Part shown: positions 1 through 8,672 of the stretch, piece after piece
Position numbering within the stretch: the first letter of the stretch is position 1
Layout of the letters: every line of letters begins with the position of its first letter
From: Cytobacillus massiliigabonensis
GTDB taxonomy: Bacteria; Bacillota; Bacilli; Bacillales; Cytobacillaceae
Reading direction: 5' to 3'
DNA: 64,000 nucleotides
Assembly: GCF_900199725.1 (NCBI RefSeq)
Contig: NZ_LT904904.1
Location: 840,526 to 904,525 of the forward strand
Program-made: the position numbers and the translations under genes
The notes under the pieces: model-generated
What the model was told of the DNA's origin: nothing
Seen by the model: the letters and a program-made list of their open reading frames with translations, nothing else
The model's database searches: none

Positions 1-360
1 CTCAAAGACGATCTTTTTTTCAATTTGGGGGTAGTTCTCTTGCAGTAGTTGAATAAAGTGTTCAAAGTTTTCGTGAAGAATTGTCGAGGGATAGATATTA
101 ATAAACAACAGTTCTTCTTGAAAGCGATCGATAGGGAAGCTCTCTATTGCATGTATAATCGCCTTAGTGTCTAATTCATATAAACAGCCGTTTTCTCTTG
201 CTAATTCAAATGCTTTTTCGATATTCCCGCTGAAAACTCCATTTGGAAATCTTAGAAGTGCTTCATAAGCAAATACCTTCCAGTTATTTAAGTTCCACAT
301 TGGCTGATATACAATTTCAATGATCTGATCTTCTATTCGTGTTAACCTATCGATACTCAT
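1..360 (-). CDS. EAL-domain protein, C-terminus cut by window edge
   Basis: The reading frame starts with ATG at 360, preceded by an AGAGGG ribosome site, and runs off the left edge without a stop, so only about 120 N-terminal residues are visible. They include YEALLRF, which matches the ExLxR signature of EAL-type cyclic-di-GMP phosphodiesterases, and FINIYPST, which fits the next EAL core strand. No membrane segment or sensor domain precedes the EAL fold, so this is probably a cytoplasmic stand-alone EAL protein. Whether it is catalytic cannot be told, because the later metal ligands lie outside the window. It is divergent from the LytTR regulator at 699. Confidence 0.75.
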   Translation of the reverse strand, partial: MSIDRLTRIEDQIIEIVYQPMWNLNNWKVFAYEALLRFPNGVFSGNIEKAFELARENGCLYELDTKAIIHAIESFPIDRFQEELLFINIYPSTILHENFEHFIQLLQENYPQIEKKIVFE

Positions 361-698
361 TTATATCCCTCTATTTCCAATGCTCTTCTTATTGTTAAAT
401 AATATAATTAATGTAACTTTTATCCCGAATTCTGTCGAACGCTTTAAAGGCATGAAGTGTCGTTTATAGGGTCGTTTGGACTATTTTTAAGGCAGATTAA
501 AACGATTTTAAGACATTTCACGACAAAATACTTTAATGGTGGTTAAAAATACCTAGTTAATTAAGATGATAAATTAAGAGGTTGGACAATTTCCGGCATG
601 CCTGATATTCTATGTGGATGTATAAAGATGTACAGGAATATTATTTTTTATATTTGAAAACGATAAATTATACATGCAGGTCTTTATAGGGGATGACA
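361..698. other. Divergent intergenic region between EAL gene and LytTR regulator
   Basis: This stretch of 338 bases has no credible gene. It is AT-rich and must hold the promoters of both flanking genes. The one clear element is the candidate promoter with an internal palindrome described at 582-611. Confidence 0.6.
582..611 (+). promoter_or_regulatory. Candidate sigma-A promoter with internal GGCATGCC palindrome
   Basis: TTGGAC at 582-587 and TATTCT at 606-611 are separated by 18 bases. The perfect palindrome GGCATGCC (595-602) lies in the spacer, where a bound protein would block or remodel polymerase. The promoter reading is inferred from sequence alone, and the binding protein is unknown. 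Confidence 0.4.
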
Positions 699-1424
699 AT
701 GGAGAAATATAAAGTAATAATCGCAGATGATGATCACCCTTCAAGAATGATATTGATGCATTTTATCCAGATTCTTCCGGAATACGAAATTGTTCAGGAA
801 GCGTCGAATGGGGAAGAATTCATTCAGTTAGTAATGAGGGAAGAGCCAGAAATTGTGCTAGTTGATATAAATATGCCTGGTTTAAACGGAATGGAAGCTG
901 TTAAGATTTGCAAAGAAAGATATCCGTCTTTACAGGTTATTTTCACAACTGGCTATGATGAATTTGCCGTTGAAGCATTTAATATTTCGGCAGCGGATTA
1001 TATTGTTAAGCCAATCGAACGGACAAGATTATTTATGGCTTTGGAAAAGGCAAAAAAACTTATTCAATTTAATAACGGCTCAAATCATTTGCAGAAAAAG
1101 GCAAACAAGCTGGCAATTAAATCGAATAATACATTTTTATATCTTTCAGTTGATGACATTCTTTATGCAGAAAAAGAAGGAAGAAAAACAATTCTTCATA
1201 CGATAAATAGCCATTTTGAAACATCAGAGTCACTGCAAGAGCTTGAAGGGAAACTGCCAAGCCATTTCTACAAAACACATCGATCTTTTTTAGTTAACTT
1301 AAAAAAGATAACAAAAATTGTATCCTCCGGTGAAACATATCAGGTCTTTTTCAATGGTACTGAAAAAATTGCTTATATTTCTAAGTTGAAAATAAATGAT
1401 GTTCATAAATCAATGGGAACTTAA
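699..1424 (+). CDS. LytTR-family response regulator (orphan)
   Basis: This 241-residue two-domain regulator has a receiver at about residues 3-120, with the acidic cluster ADDD, phospho-acceptor Asp56 in VLVDINMPG and conserved Lys104 in DYIVKPIE. A LytTR DNA-binding domain at about 140-238 contains FYKTHRSFLVNL. ATG 699 is preferred over 693 because the AGGGG site at 687-692 then has normal spacing. No histidine kinase is nearby, so the signal source is unknown. It is followed by a BCCT transporter in the same direction with only a weak hairpin between, so it may control that gene. Members of this family often regulate adjacent membrane-protein genes. Confidence 0.88.
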   Translation: MEKYKVIIADDDHPSRMILMHFIQILPEYEIVQEASNGEEFIQLVMREEPEIVLVDINMPGLNGMEAVKICKERYPSLQVIFTTGYDEFAVEAFNISAADYIVKPIERTRLFMALEKAKKLIQFNNGSNHLQKKANKLAIKSNNTFLYLSVDDILYAEKEGRKTILHTINSHFETSESLQELEGKLPSHFYKTHRSFLVNLKKITKIVSSGETYQVFFNGTEKIAYISKLKINDVHKSMGT

Positions 1425-1460
1425 AGGGCACTGCAATCCTAATAGGAGAGCATGCCTTTT
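1420..1460 (+). terminator. Weak terminator-like hairpin
   Basis: AAGGGCA and TGCCTTT (with a G-U pair) flank a loop and are followed by a T-run. It could give partial termination between the regulator and the BCCT gene. Confidence 0.35.
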
Positions 1461-1537
1461 TTCATTTATTTCAATACTAAATATAAGGGATTGTAAGCAT
1501 ACTAAGAGAAAAGTTTAGAGACAGAAAGGAAATTCTA

Positions 1538-3049
1538 ATGAAGAGGGTATCAAATGTTTTTTGGATTTCAGTAGCCATTATTCTCGCGGCTGTTATTTTC
1601 GGAGCGACCGCACCGGAAACCTTTGAAGAAGCCACAGGCAATCTGCAGGCATTTCTCACAACCGCGTTTGGCTGGTATTATTTAATTTTAGTAACAATCA
1701 TTGTGGTGTTCTGTCTATTCCTCATTTTTAGCCCTGTAGGTGCCATTAAATTAGGGAAACCTGATGAAAAGCCGGAGTTTTCAAAGATTTCTTGGTTTGC
1801 GATGTTATTTAGTGCCGGGATGGGGATCGGACTTGTATTCTGGGGTGCGGCAGAACCATTGTCCCATTTCATTGATCCTCCCTTAGCCGAAGGCGAAACC
1901 GCAGCTGCAAATAAAGAAGCAATGAGATATACTTTTTTTCACTGGGGGATTCATGCATGGGCGATCTATGGGTTAGTTGCTCTCGCATTAGCTTACTTCC
2001 AATTTCGCAAAGGCGAGCCTGGACTTATTTCTGCTACAATAAAGCCAGTTTTAGGGAAAAGCATGGAAGGGGTCCTAGGTACAATTGTTGATGTTCTGGC
2101 TGTTTTTGCAACAGTAGTTGGGGTGGCAACAACCTTAGGCTTTGGAGCGGCACAAATCAATGGGGGATTATCTTATTTATTTGGGGTTCCAAGTAATTTT
2201 TTCGTTCAATTTCTTATTATTGCGGCAGTAACCGTTCTATTTATGATTTCTGCTTGGTCAGGACTGGGAAAAGGAATCAAATATTTAAGCAATGCCAATA
2301 TGCTGTTAGCTGTTGCTTTATTAGTATTAATGTTTATCATCGGACCGACACTGTTAATTCTTGATATGTTTACTGATTCGATTGGGGGTTATATTCAAAA
2401 TATAATTCAAATGAGCTTCCGTATAGCCCCTCTTAATGATGAGCATCGCACATGGATTAATAATTGGACGATTTTCTATTGGGCCTGGTGGATTTCATGG
2501 TCCCCGTTCGTTGGGATATTTATTGCGCGAGTTTCAAGAGGAAGAACCATTCGTGAATTTATCATCGGGGTGTTATTGCTCCCTGCTCTTGTTAGTTTTT
2601 TCTGGTTTGCTGTATTTGGAACTTCATCTATTGAGGTACAACATGCGGGAAAGGTTGATTTAACGAAATTTGCGACAGAAGAAGTCTTATTTGCTGTCTT
2701 TAGCCAATTCCCGTGGTCAATGGTTTTATCAATCGTAGCTATTATTCTTGTTAGTACATTTTTTATTACGTCTGCCGATTCAGCAACATTTGTTCTAGGC
2801 ATGCAAACGACCTATGGTTCCCTTACACCGCCAAATCATGTGAAATTAACTTGGGGGATTGCACAATCAACCGTTGCCTTAATTCTTCTGTATAGCGGAG
2901 GGCTGCAAGCGCTTCAAAATGCGTTAATTGCCGCTGCATTTCCATTTTCGTTTATCATGCTTCTCATGATGATTTCTCTATATCGTTCTTTATCAAAGGA
3001 GAAAAGGGAGCTCGGGTTATTTCACAAACCAAAACCGCGGAATAAATAA
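1538..3049 (+). CDS. BCCT-family glycine betaine/choline/carnitine transporter
   Basis: This 503-residue polytopic membrane protein has the BCCT hallmarks [17 protein letters not shown] near residue 90 and the tryptophan-rich [17 protein letters not shown] segment near 310, which forms the substrate site and gating helix. ITSADSATF near 410 is also typical. These carriers import trimethylammonium osmoprotectants with Na+ or H+. The C-terminal tail is short, without the long charged osmosensing tail of BetP, so direct osmosensing of that kind is unlikely. ATG 1538 follows an AGAAAGGA site. The exact substrate (betaine, choline or carnitine) cannot be assigned from sequence. Confidence 0.92.
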   Translation: MKRVSNVFWISVAIILAAVIFGATAPETFEEATGNLQAFLTTAFGWYYLILVTIIVVFCLFLIFSPVGAIKLGKPDEKPEFSKISWFAMLFSAGMGIGLVFWGAAEPLSHFIDPPLAEGETAAANKEAMRYTFFHWGIHAWAIYGLVALALAYFQFRKGEPGLISATIKPVLGKSMEGVLGTIVDVLAVFATVVGVATTLGFGAAQINGGLSYLFGVPSNFFVQFLIIAAVTVLFMISAWSGLGKGIKYLSNANMLLAVALLVLMFIIGPTLLILDMFTDSIGGYIQNIIQMSFRIAPLNDEHRTWINNWTIFYWAWWISWSPFVGIFIARVSRGRTIREFIIGVLLLPALVSFFWFAVFGTSSIEVQHAGKVDLTKFATEEVLFAVFSQFPWSMVLSIVAIILVSTFFITSADSATFVLGMQTTYGSLTPPNHVKLTWGIAQSTVALILLYSGGLQALQNALIAAAFPFSFIMLLMMISLYRSLSKEKRELGLFHKPKPRNK

Positions 3050-3077
3050 CAAAATTAAATAACCGACCTGGCAACTG

Positions 3078-3117
3078 AAAACGAACTTTCCGAAACCCTA
3101 GGATCGTTCGTTTTTTT
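3078..3117 (+). terminator. Rho-independent terminator after BCCT gene
   Basis: AAAACGAAC pairs with GTTCGTTTT across a 19-base loop and runs into seven T residues. Confidence 0.7.
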
Positions 3118-3145
3118 ATTGTATCAGAATTTATTACTTTGGAGT

Positions 3146-3308
3146 TAGAGAATTGTCTAGCTCCAGCGCCTATCGCCTATCAAACTTCAGATTCCCTCCC
3201 TACGATAAGTCAACATCGGTTCGCTCCCACTCACCGTGTTTCCTTTATCTCGGTCGCGGCTCTTCCAGTTTGTACGGCGATGACCAAGGCGCTTCCGCTT
3301 TTCTTATT
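3146..3308 (+). repeat. Dispersed structured intergenic repeat, copy 1
   Basis: It begins TAGAGAATTGTCTAGCTCC and ends near AAGGCGCTTCCGCTTTTC, with internal TCAACATCGGTTCGCTC and CACCGTGTTTCC. The outer arms GCGCC-ATCGCC and GGCGAT-GGCGC can pair, as can AACATCGG with ACCGTGTT, so the element can fold. Other copies are at 11881, 55806, 61528 and 62491, with a fragment at 62971. A TTGACA sequence at 3309 abuts its right end and could serve as the -35 box of the MarR gene. The small open frames through it are not genes. Confidence 0.85.
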
Positions 3309-3410
3309 GACAAAAAAAGCATCTATTTAGTAAAGTTAAATCTGTTAATAGTTAATGGGTTGAACAATTAAACAAGAGAATCAATTTTTGACTAGAGGTG
3401 AAGGGTAACG

Positions 3411-3869
3411 TTGTTAGAGAATATACAGGAGCTAATTGATCAATATATCGATTTGTCATTTTCTGTTCATCGAAAAGGCGAATCGCTTATTAGGGATCAA
3501 ATCGGAAGTGATCTTACAAATGACCAGCATTATATATTGAGGTACATCAGTCAAGTAAAATCATGCACGTCATCGGAATTAGCTGAAGAATTCGATGTAA
3601 AAAAGAGTGCAATAACAGCCATAATCAACCGAATGTGGGAAAAGGGGCTGATTCAGCGAACACGTGATGAAAAGGATCGCCGCGTAGTTTATCTTACATT
3701 AACAGATAAAGGCAATCAGTTATATGTAAATTGTGAGGAAAGGATTTACAAACTTGTAGAATCATTTATCAAACAGTTTGATCCGAAGGAAATCAAGCAA
3801 TTTCTTGAAACGTATGAAAAATTGAACCAAATTTTAATAGAGAGTAAAGACGATAAGATGGAGGAATAG
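3411..3869 (+). CDS. MarR-family transcriptional regulator
   Basis: This 152-residue protein has a winged helix-turn-helix at about residues 45-110: TSSELAEEFDVKKSAITAI is the recognition region and DEKDRRVVYLTLTDKG the wing. Start codon TTG 3411 is supported by an AGAGGTGAAGGG ribosome site. The gene ends two bases before the MMPL exporter starts, so the two are co-transcribed, and the usual arrangement is a repressor that a transported toxic compound relieves. Upstream, GTTAAT and ATTAAAC (3354-3374) form a loose inverted repeat that could be the operator. The inducer is unknown. Confidence 0.9.
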   Translation: MLENIQELIDQYIDLSFSVHRKGESLIRDQIGSDLTNDQHYILRYISQVKSCTSSELAEEFDVKKSAITAIINRMWEKGLIQRTRDEKDRRVVYLTLTDKGNQLYVNCEERIYKLVESFIKQFDPKEIKQFLETYEKLNQILIESKDDKMEE

Positions 3870-3871
3870 GG

Positions 3872-6800
3872 ATGCATCAGATTATAAAAAATAAGTGGAT
3901 CGTCATCATTGCCTGGATTGTTATTGCTGTTGGTCTATTTATAGCAGCGCCTAACATGGCGGAGCTTGTCCGTGAAAAGGGACAGATTACCGTTCCTGAT
4001 GAATACTCGTCAACAATTGCTGGGGAAATTATGAATGATGTTGCTGAGCAGGAGGGCGGCGGAGATGAAACCCAAGTAGCTCTCGTTTTTCATAATGAAA
4101 AAAAGCTAACAGCAGAAGACATGAAGGAAGCGGAAAAAGCGATACAAATCCTTGAAAAAGACAAGGATTTAGGGATAACTGAAATTCTAACTCATTTTAA
4201 TGAAAAATCTTTAAAGGATCAGCTTGTTTCAAAAGATGGAAAGTCGATTCTTACTTCCATCACGCTCAATTGGAATGACCGTGAGCCAAGTGAGGTAAAT
4301 GATGCATTATATAAAGCGATTAAAGATATAAAGGTTGATCATTACTATACAAGTGAATGGCAAATAAATGAAGATTTGATGGCAAGCTCTGAGGAAGGGT
4401 TAAAGAAAACAGAAGGGATTACTGTTGTCTTTATCCTAGCTGTATTATTGCTCGTATTCAGATCTGTCATTGCACCGATTATTCCATTAGTGACGGTCGG
4501 TTTATCTTATCTTGCTTCACAATCAATCGTATCTTTTTTAGTTGATCGGTTTGATTTTCCTCTATCCAATTACACGCAAATCTTCTTAGTTGCTGTTCTT
4601 TTTGGAATTGGAACAGATTATTGTATTTTATTGCTGAGCCGCTTTAAAGAAGAATTATCACAGAGCGAAAGTGTATCTGAAGCAATTGTTGCAACATACC
4701 GCAATGCGGGGCGCACAGTATTCTTTAGCGGTGTTGCAGTTATGATCGGGTTTGCAGCGATTGGATTTTCTCAATTTATTCTTTATCAATCAGCTGCTGC
4801 AGTTGCGGTAGGTGTAGCGTTATTGCTTATTGCATTATTTACAGTAGTTCCATTTTTCATGGCTGTATTAGGGCAGAAGCTTTTCTGGCCATCGAAAAGT
4901 AAAGCAGAGCATGGGGAAAGCAAGATTTGGGGTGTAGTTGGAAGATTTTCATTGGCCCGTCCTTTCATTGCTTTACTGATTGTTGCTGCAGTTTGTGTAC
5001 CATTCCTAGTTACTTATGATGGGGAGCTGTCTTATAACTCATTAGAGGAAATTAGCGGGGATGTTAACTCCATTAAAGCTTTCAATGCGATTGCCGATAG
5101 CTTCGGACCAGGTGAATCCATGCCTACACAGGTCGTTATTAAAAATGATGAGGAAATGGATTCAGCTGAATATATTGGATTAGCTGAAAAGATTAGTAAA
5201 GAGCTAGAAAAGGTTGATCTGGTAGACACGGTACGTTCAGTTACAAGACCAACCGGTGAACCAATTGAGGACTTCTTTGTTGCGAAGCAGGCGGAAACGC
5301 TTGAAGAGGGCTTAGGAGAAGGAAAAGAAGGTCTTGATAAAATAAGCGAAGGTTTAAATGAGGCTGGCAGTGAATTAGCTAAATCAGAGCCGGAATTAAA
5401 GAAAGCTACAAATGGCATTAATGACTTAATTTCAGGTACGGGCGAACTACAGTCAGGCTTAAAGGAGATTCAAACGAATCTAGCTAAGATAGAAAATGGC
5501 ATTCGCCAAGGAACAAAAGGCTCAGATGATATTAAAGCAGGTTTAGCCCAATCTAAAAAAGGAGCGGAGGATTTACTTGCAGGTTATCAGGAGCTCCTCG
5601 GCGGATACCAAAACTTGCATGGAAGCTTGCAAACAATAACAGCCAATTATGAAAAGGTTGGCCAGGGTTTAACTGCATTATCTAGTGGGCTTGCACAGGC
5701 AAATGATGGTATGTATGGGTATTTGGAAAATAAATATACAGATTTAACGGCGGATACTCAGTATCAATCGATGAAGCAAACCATTTCAGGTGAGCAGGGC
5801 TTGCTTAGACAGCTTAGCGGCTTATCTGCTAATATCAGTGAATTAAATGCAGGACTTGGAAAAGTAACTGAAGGAATGGCTGGAGCTAATGCTGGATTTG
5901 AAAAGGCAATGGGCGGTCAAGGCGGCCTTGCAGCAGGATTAGAGCAATTAATTAATGGCATCGAAGCACAGCAAGCAGGATTCAATCAGCTAGCTAATGG
6001 GCAAGGACAAATCATTAAAAATATGCCAAAGGTAACCAATGGGTTAAATAGTGTGAATGATGGGCAGAAACAGCTTCTAGCAGGTTTTGGCGATCTTGGC
6101 GGTCAAATTGGCCAGTTAACAGATGGTCTGGATCAAAGTGCTGAAGGCTTGGATAAAGTTTCTGAAGGATTAGAATCTGCACAGGATTACCTATCAGGAT
6201 TGTCAAAATCTGAGAATATGGATGGTTTTTACTTGCCGGCAGAAGTATTGGAAAGTGAAGAGTTTGCCCAAGTATACGACGTGTATATGTCCGAAGATCG
6301 TAAAGTGATGACAATAGATGTGATTTTAGACGCGAATCCGTATTCTAATGAGGCGATCAGCCAAGTTGAGGAAATGGAAGCTGCAGTGGAAAGAGCGACA
6401 AAGGATACGAAGCTTGAGAATGCAATAATTGCAGTAGGCGGGATCACGAGCACAAATGCAGATTTAAGCAAGATGTCTGATCAAGATTACTCCCGTACAG
6501 TCGTCCTCATGCTAATCGGAATTTCGATTATATTAGTATTTTTATTCCGTTCCATTATTATGCCAGCATATATCATTGGCTCGTTAATTTTGACATACTT
6601 TACATCAATGGCGATCAATGAAGCTATTTTTGTCAATATATTAGACTATACAGGCATTAGCTGGGCAGTTCCTTTCTTTGGATTTGTTATTCTTGTTGCC
6701 CTTGGGGTCGACTATAGCATCTTCTTAATGGATCGATTTAATGAATACAAAGATTTTTCTGTTGCTGAAGCTATGCTTCTTGCTATGAAAAAAATGGGCA

Positions 6801-7009
6801 CAGTCATTATCTCAGCTGCGGTCATTCTGGGAGGAACATTTGCTGCGATGATGCCATCTGGCATGCTATCACTGCTGCAAATTGCTTCCATCGTCATTGT
6901 TGGGTTATTCCTATATGCATTTATTATGCTTCCGCTGTTTATTCCAGTAATGGTTAAAAACTTCGGAGCAGCCAACTGGTGGCCGTTTAAAAGAAGTACA
7001 AATGAATAA
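3872..7009 (+). CDS. MMPL/RND-type exporter with long repeat-rich extracellular loop
   Basis: This 1045-residue protein has two MMPL transporter halves. The first has its N-terminal helix at about 7-27 and membrane cluster at about 175-375; the second has its cluster at about 875-1035. The conserved motif GIGTDYCILLLSRF recurs as GVDYSIFLMDRF in the second half and carries the proton-relay aspartates. Between them the second extracytoplasmic loop (about 400-800) is unusually large and made of irregular GL-x(5-9)-GL repeats such as EGLDKISEGLNEAG, predicted helical or coiled. Family members export lipids, drugs or siderophores; YdfJ-like proteins of Bacillus are the nearest type. ATG 3872 follows GGAGGAATAGGG inside the end of the marR gene. 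The substrate is not predictable. Confidence 0.88.
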   Translation: MHQIIKNKWIVIIAWIVIAVGLFIAAPNMAELVREKGQITVPDEYSSTIAGEIMNDVAEQEGGGDETQVALVFHNEKKLTAEDMKEAEKAIQILEKDKDLGITEILTHFNEKSLKDQLVSKDGKSILTSITLNWNDREPSEVNDALYKAIKDIKVDHYYTSEWQINEDLMASSEEGLKKTEGITVVFILAVLLLVFRSVIAPIIPLVTVGLSYLASQSIVSFLVDRFDFPLSNYTQIFLVAVLFGIGTDYCILLLSRFKEELSQSESVSEAIVATYRNAGRTVFFSGVAVMIGFAAIGFSQFILYQSAAAVAVGVALLLIALFTVVPFFMAVLGQKLFWPSKSKAEHGESKIWGVVGRFSLARPFIALLIVAAVCVPFLVTYDGELSYNSLEEISGDVNSIKAFNAIADSFGPGESMPTQVVIKNDEEMDSAEYIGLAEKISKELEKVDLVDTVRSVTRPTGEPIEDFFVAKQAETLEEGLGEGKEGLDKISEGLNEAGSELAKSEPELKKATNGINDLISGTGELQSGLKEIQTNLAKIENGIRQGTKGSDDIKAGLAQSKKGAEDLLAGYQELLGGYQNLHGSLQTITANYEKVGQGLTALSSGLAQANDGMYGYLENKYTDLTADTQYQSMKQTISGEQGLLRQLSGLSANISELNAGLGKVTEGMAGANAGFEKAMGGQGGLAAGLEQLINGIEAQQAGFNQLANGQGQIIKNMPKVTNGLNSVNDGQKQLLAGFGDLGGQIGQLTDGLDQSAEGLDKVSEGLESAQDYLSGLSKSENMDGFYLPAEVLESEEFAQVYDVYMSEDRKVMTIDVILDANPYSNEAISQVEEMEAAVERATKDTKLENAIIAVGGITSTNADLSKMSDQDYSRTVVLMLIGISIILVFLFRSIIMPAYIIGSLILTYFTSMAINEAIFVNILDYTGISWAVPFFGFVILVALGVDYSIFLMDRFNEYKDFSVAEAMLLAMKKMGTVIISAAVILGGTFAAMMPSGMLSLLQIASIVIVGLFLYAFIMLPLFIPVMVKNFGAANWWPFKRSTNE

Positions 7010-7011
7010 AG

Positions 7012-7048
7012 GAAAACCGGATGAGGTATCTTCATCCGGTTTTTTTAC
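7012..7048. terminator. Strong bidirectional terminator
   Basis: AAAACCGGATGA and TCATCCGGTTTT form a long stem followed by T residues on the + strand and, through the leading A residues, on the - strand too. It separates the converging MMPL and DUF4097 genes. Confidence 0.85.
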
Positions 7049-7054
7049 TACTAT

Positions 7055-7900
7055 TTAATAAATCTTAACCATTCCGCTTGTAATATCAACATCTATACTA
7101 TGCTTTCCAGATCCCATGACCCCTTCAATTTTGCTTTTTTCAACGACTTTGTCAGTTAGCGGAAGATCACAGTCAATATAGCCGCTGCTAGATTTTCCAT
7201 TTAACTTGAAGTCGGCGTCTTCAGGAAGATCAAGCTTGATTTGTCCTGAGCTTGCTCTTAAATGAATATCATCTACAAGTTTATTCAATTGAACGTCAAG
7301 CTGCCCAGATGAAACTTCAGCTTCAAGCTCTCCTTGATAATTCTCGATTTTTACTTTCCCAGAGCTCATATCAATCGTACCTGAGTTAGTAATGAGTGTA
7401 TCAATGTCAATCATGCCGGATGACCCTTTATGGATAAAATCTTTCGCTGTTACGTTTGTTAGATCAACCTTTCCAGAGCTCATATCTATTTTTAGCTCCT
7501 CTAGTTCGACTGATGAACCCTCAAAATTTAAATAGCCAGATCCAACGTCGATCGCCATTTTGCGGTTATAATCTTCAGGAATGTAAATGTATAGCTCTGG
7601 CGTGTGATTGAAAATCTTAAAGCCATCAAACCATTTGCGGCTATATTCGATCTTAATGCTGTCCCCATTTTTCTTTACAGTGACCTCGCCTTTGCCATCA
7701 AGGTCTGCTTTAACATCATTTCTTTTTTCAGGAATAATTGTCGCCTTTACAGCGGATAGGTTAATATCAACCATCTTAATATTTTCTGCCGCTGCTGAAG
7801 TTGCTTCTCCTTTCGCAAATGGCAGCCAGCTTCTAATATTTGAAGTGAGCAATACATAGACGCCGATCAAAATAATAAAAATGAGCAAAATTCTTTTCAA
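7055..7900 (-). CDS. DUF4097 (LiaG-like) membrane-anchored beta-repeat protein
   Basis: One N-terminal membrane segment (LKRILLIFIILIGVYVLL) is followed by an extracellular domain of repeated beta units in which SSGK, SSGQ, SSGM or SSGY recurs about every 20 residues, typical of the DUF4097 solenoid. LiaG and related Bacillus proteins with this fold sit in cell-envelope stress operons, but no biochemical function is established. TTG 7900 has a GGAAAG site 12 bases upstream; an alternative TTG at 7924 would add eight residues but lacks a ribosome site. It is divergent from the ECF sigma gene at 8151, so both may answer the same envelope signal (inference). Confidence 0.75.
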   Translation of the reverse strand: MKRILLIFIILIGVYVLLTSNIRSWLPFAKGEATSAAAENIKMVDINLSAVKATIIPEKRNDVKADLDGKGEVTVKKNGDSIKIEYSRKWFDGFKIFNHTPELYIYIPEDYNRKMAIDVGSGYLNFEGSSVELEELKIDMSSGKVDLTNVTAKDFIHKGSSGMIDIDTLITNSGTIDMSSGKVKIENYQGELEAEVSSGQLDVQLNKLVDDIHLRASSGQIKLDLPEDADFKLNGKSSSGYIDCDLPLTDKVVEKSKIEGVMGSGKHSIDVDITSGMVKIY

Positions 7901-7988
7901 TGATATCCCAACTTTCCTTTGCAATCGTTTTTGTTACACTTATTGTATGACATAGAAATGATGAAAACATTGAGCCGCAGTACGAATT

Positions 7989-8056
7989 GCCTCTAAGACT
8001 AGAGGCTTATTTAGGACAGGTGGACAGGTCCCTTGTCTCCGGAGCTGCCCCTGTAT
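7989..8056. repeat. Small palindromic cluster in the DUF4097-sigma intergenic region
   Basis: GCCTCTA-AGAC-TAGAGGC is a perfect 7-bp hairpin, followed by TTATTTAGGACAGG and a GGACAGGTCCCTTGTCTCC palindromic run. GGCTTATTTAGGACA resembles GGCTTGTTTAGGACA at 18312-18326, so these may be scattered short repeats rather than control sites. Confidence 0.4.
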
Positions 8057-8150
8057 CACTTCTATTGTAAAGGAAATTATTAAAAAATTAATAAAACTTT
8101 TTGCATAGAACAAAGTCTAATACATAGAACGAACTTGGGGAGGGCATGAT

Positions 8151-8672
8151 GTGAGCTTTGAAGAAGTTGTGCAGAAGGCCATTCGTGGGGATGACCAGTC
8201 CTTTCTTGCAGCCATCCAAACGGTGAAAATAGATTTGTATAAAACTGCTTTAGCCTATTTGCGGAATGAAGAGGATGCATTGGAAGCGATACAAGAAGTA
8301 ACCTACCGTGCCTATAAGGGGATGAAAGGCCTTAAAGAGCCAGGCTATTTTAAAACTTGGATCATTCGCATTATGATTAATTATTGCAATGATACATTAA
8401 AGAAGCAGAGAAGAATCATTTTGAATGAAGAACTTTTGCTTGCTGAAGGAGAGACAGAAAATCATTCCCTGCTAGAGATTGAAGATGCAATGCAAAGATT
8501 GGACGAACGCTCCCGCGAAATTATTACATTGAAATATTTTCATGATTTAAAGATAAAAGATATTGCCCTGACGCTTGATTGTCCAGAGGGTACGGTCAAA
8601 ACATGGCTGTTTAAGGCATTAAAATCCTTACGCGAAAAGCTGGATGAAAAGGGAGGAATCTCTCATGTTTGA
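8151..8672 (+). CDS. ECF (sigma-70 family) RNA polymerase sigma factor
   Basis: This 173-residue protein has region 2 at about residues 22-90, with DALEAIQEVTYRAYKG and the DNA-melting stretch YFKTWIIRIMINYCND, and region 4 at about 115-170, with helix-turn-helix LKIKDIALTLDCPEGTVKTWL. GTG 8151 follows GGGGAGGG. The gene overlaps its downstream partner by eight bases, the normal layout for a sigma factor and its membrane-bound antagonist. It resembles the SigV/SigX class linked to cell-wall stress, but the target promoters are not evident here. Confidence 0.9.
   Translation: MSFEEVVQKAIRGDDQSFLAAIQTVKIDLYKTALAYLRNEEDALEAIQEVTYRAYKGMKGLKEPGYFKTWIIRIMINYCNDTLKKQRRIILNEELLLAEGETENHSLLEIEDAMQRLDERSREIITLKYFHDLKIKDIALTLDCPEGTVKTWLFKALKSLREKLDEKGGISHV

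Noticed and set aside
3139..3371. Two small overlapping open frames before the MarR gene
   Set aside because: Both run through the dispersed repeat, and their products would match repeat sequence elsewhere rather than any protein.
5032..5418. A 128-codon minus-strand frame opposite the MMPL gene
   Set aside because: Ser-rich antisense shadow of the exporter loop; no ribosome site.
5280..6200. The repeat-rich MMPL loop considered as a tandem DNA repeat or recombination hotspot
   Set aside because: The GL motif repeats at protein level but the underlying codons are too varied to be a DNA tandem repeat.
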